Shown: positions 6,100 to 6,149 of the stretch, in pieces
How the letters are laid out: the number at the start of each line of letters is the position of its first letter
How positions within the stretch are numbered: the stretch's first letter is position 1
Source of the DNA: an uncultured Ignavibacteriota bacterium
Lineage (GTDB): Bacteria > Bacteroidota > Ignavibacteria > Tepidaquicellales > Tepidaquicellaceae
Assembly: GCA_937983305.1 (NCBI GenBank)
Contig: CALKAJ010000123.1
Location: 1 to 6,149 of the forward strand
Length of the DNA: 6,149 nt
Direction of reading: 5' to 3'
The notes under the pieces: generated by a model
What the model was told of the DNA's origin: nothing
Database searches by the model: none
Seen by the model: the letters and a program-made list of their open reading frames with translations, nothing else
Made by a program: the position numbers and the translations under genes

Positions 6100-6149
6100 A
6101 GATCGGAAGAGCGTCGTGTAGGGAAAGAGTGTAGATCTCGGGGGTCGCC
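6100..6149. other. Illumina adapter contamination (not genomic)
   Basis: From AGATCGGAAGAGCGTCGTGT at 6100 to the end, the sequence matches the read-through form of the Illumina TruSeq universal adapter as I remember it: 49 of 50 bases, the exception being G at 6142 where the adapter has T. The genomic contig therefore ends at about 6099. An apparent plus-strand reading frame (5694-6134) that ends in GRASCRERV is an artefact of this adapter joined to the repeat region. Confidence 0.97.

Noticed and set aside
5694..6134. Plus-strand open frame of 146 codons with a KLYKLFKL-type repeat
   Set aside because: It consists of translated 9-base repeats, the antisense of a real gene end and adapter sequence; its ending GRASCRERV comes from the adapter.

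Overview
The window is the end of an assembled contig from an AT-rich bacterium. It carries most of a surface-polysaccharide (O-antigen or capsule type) gene cluster, and every real gene lies on the minus strand. The last 50 bases (6100-6149) are not biological: they match the Illumina TruSeq universal adapter from memory with one mismatch. The organism cannot be named from this sequence. The low GC, heavy use of ATA and AAA codons and AT-rich minisatellite-like intergenic repeats would fit the Bacteroidota/Ignavibacteriota neighbourhood, but that is only an impression.

In transcription order (right to left) the layout is as follows. First is the C-terminal 57 codons of an unidentified protein (6098-5925), cut off by the adapter. 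Next is a 221-base intergenic region (5704-5924) made of two arrays of a 9-base repeat on either side of a GC-rich island with a roughly 10-base repeat. Then come six tightly packed genes: a GNAT/FemAB-like acyltransferase (5703-4732), an NAD-dependent sugar-nucleotide epimerase/dehydratase (4735-3761), a formyltransferase with an intact Asn-His-Asp triad (3761-2838), an amidohydrolase-2 type metal hydrolase (2841-2110), a GT-B glycosyltransferase (2113-1031) and a Wzx-type flippase (1041 running off the left edge).

Every junction among these six genes overlaps by 1, 4 or 11 bases (ATGA, TAATG, TTGA, TTGA, and an 11-base overlap inside a tandem repeat), so they very probably form one translationally coupled operon. 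The two TTGA junctions use TTG starts; at the first (2841) TTG is forced by the position of the HxH metal motif, and at the second (2113) by the N-terminal Rossmann strand.

The proposed joint role is as follows. The epimerase/dehydratase makes a modified nucleotide sugar. The formyltransferase, probably after an aminotransferase not present here, N-formylates it. The GNAT-like enzyme may add another acyl group. The glycosyltransferase builds it into a lipid-linked repeat unit and the flippase moves that unit across the inner membrane. The amidohydrolase is the member with no obvious role. I see no tRNA, rRNA, CRISPR array, transposase, riboswitch or convincing terminator, and nothing I can defend as a wholly new system; the repeat region and the embedded amidohydrolase are the most unusual items.
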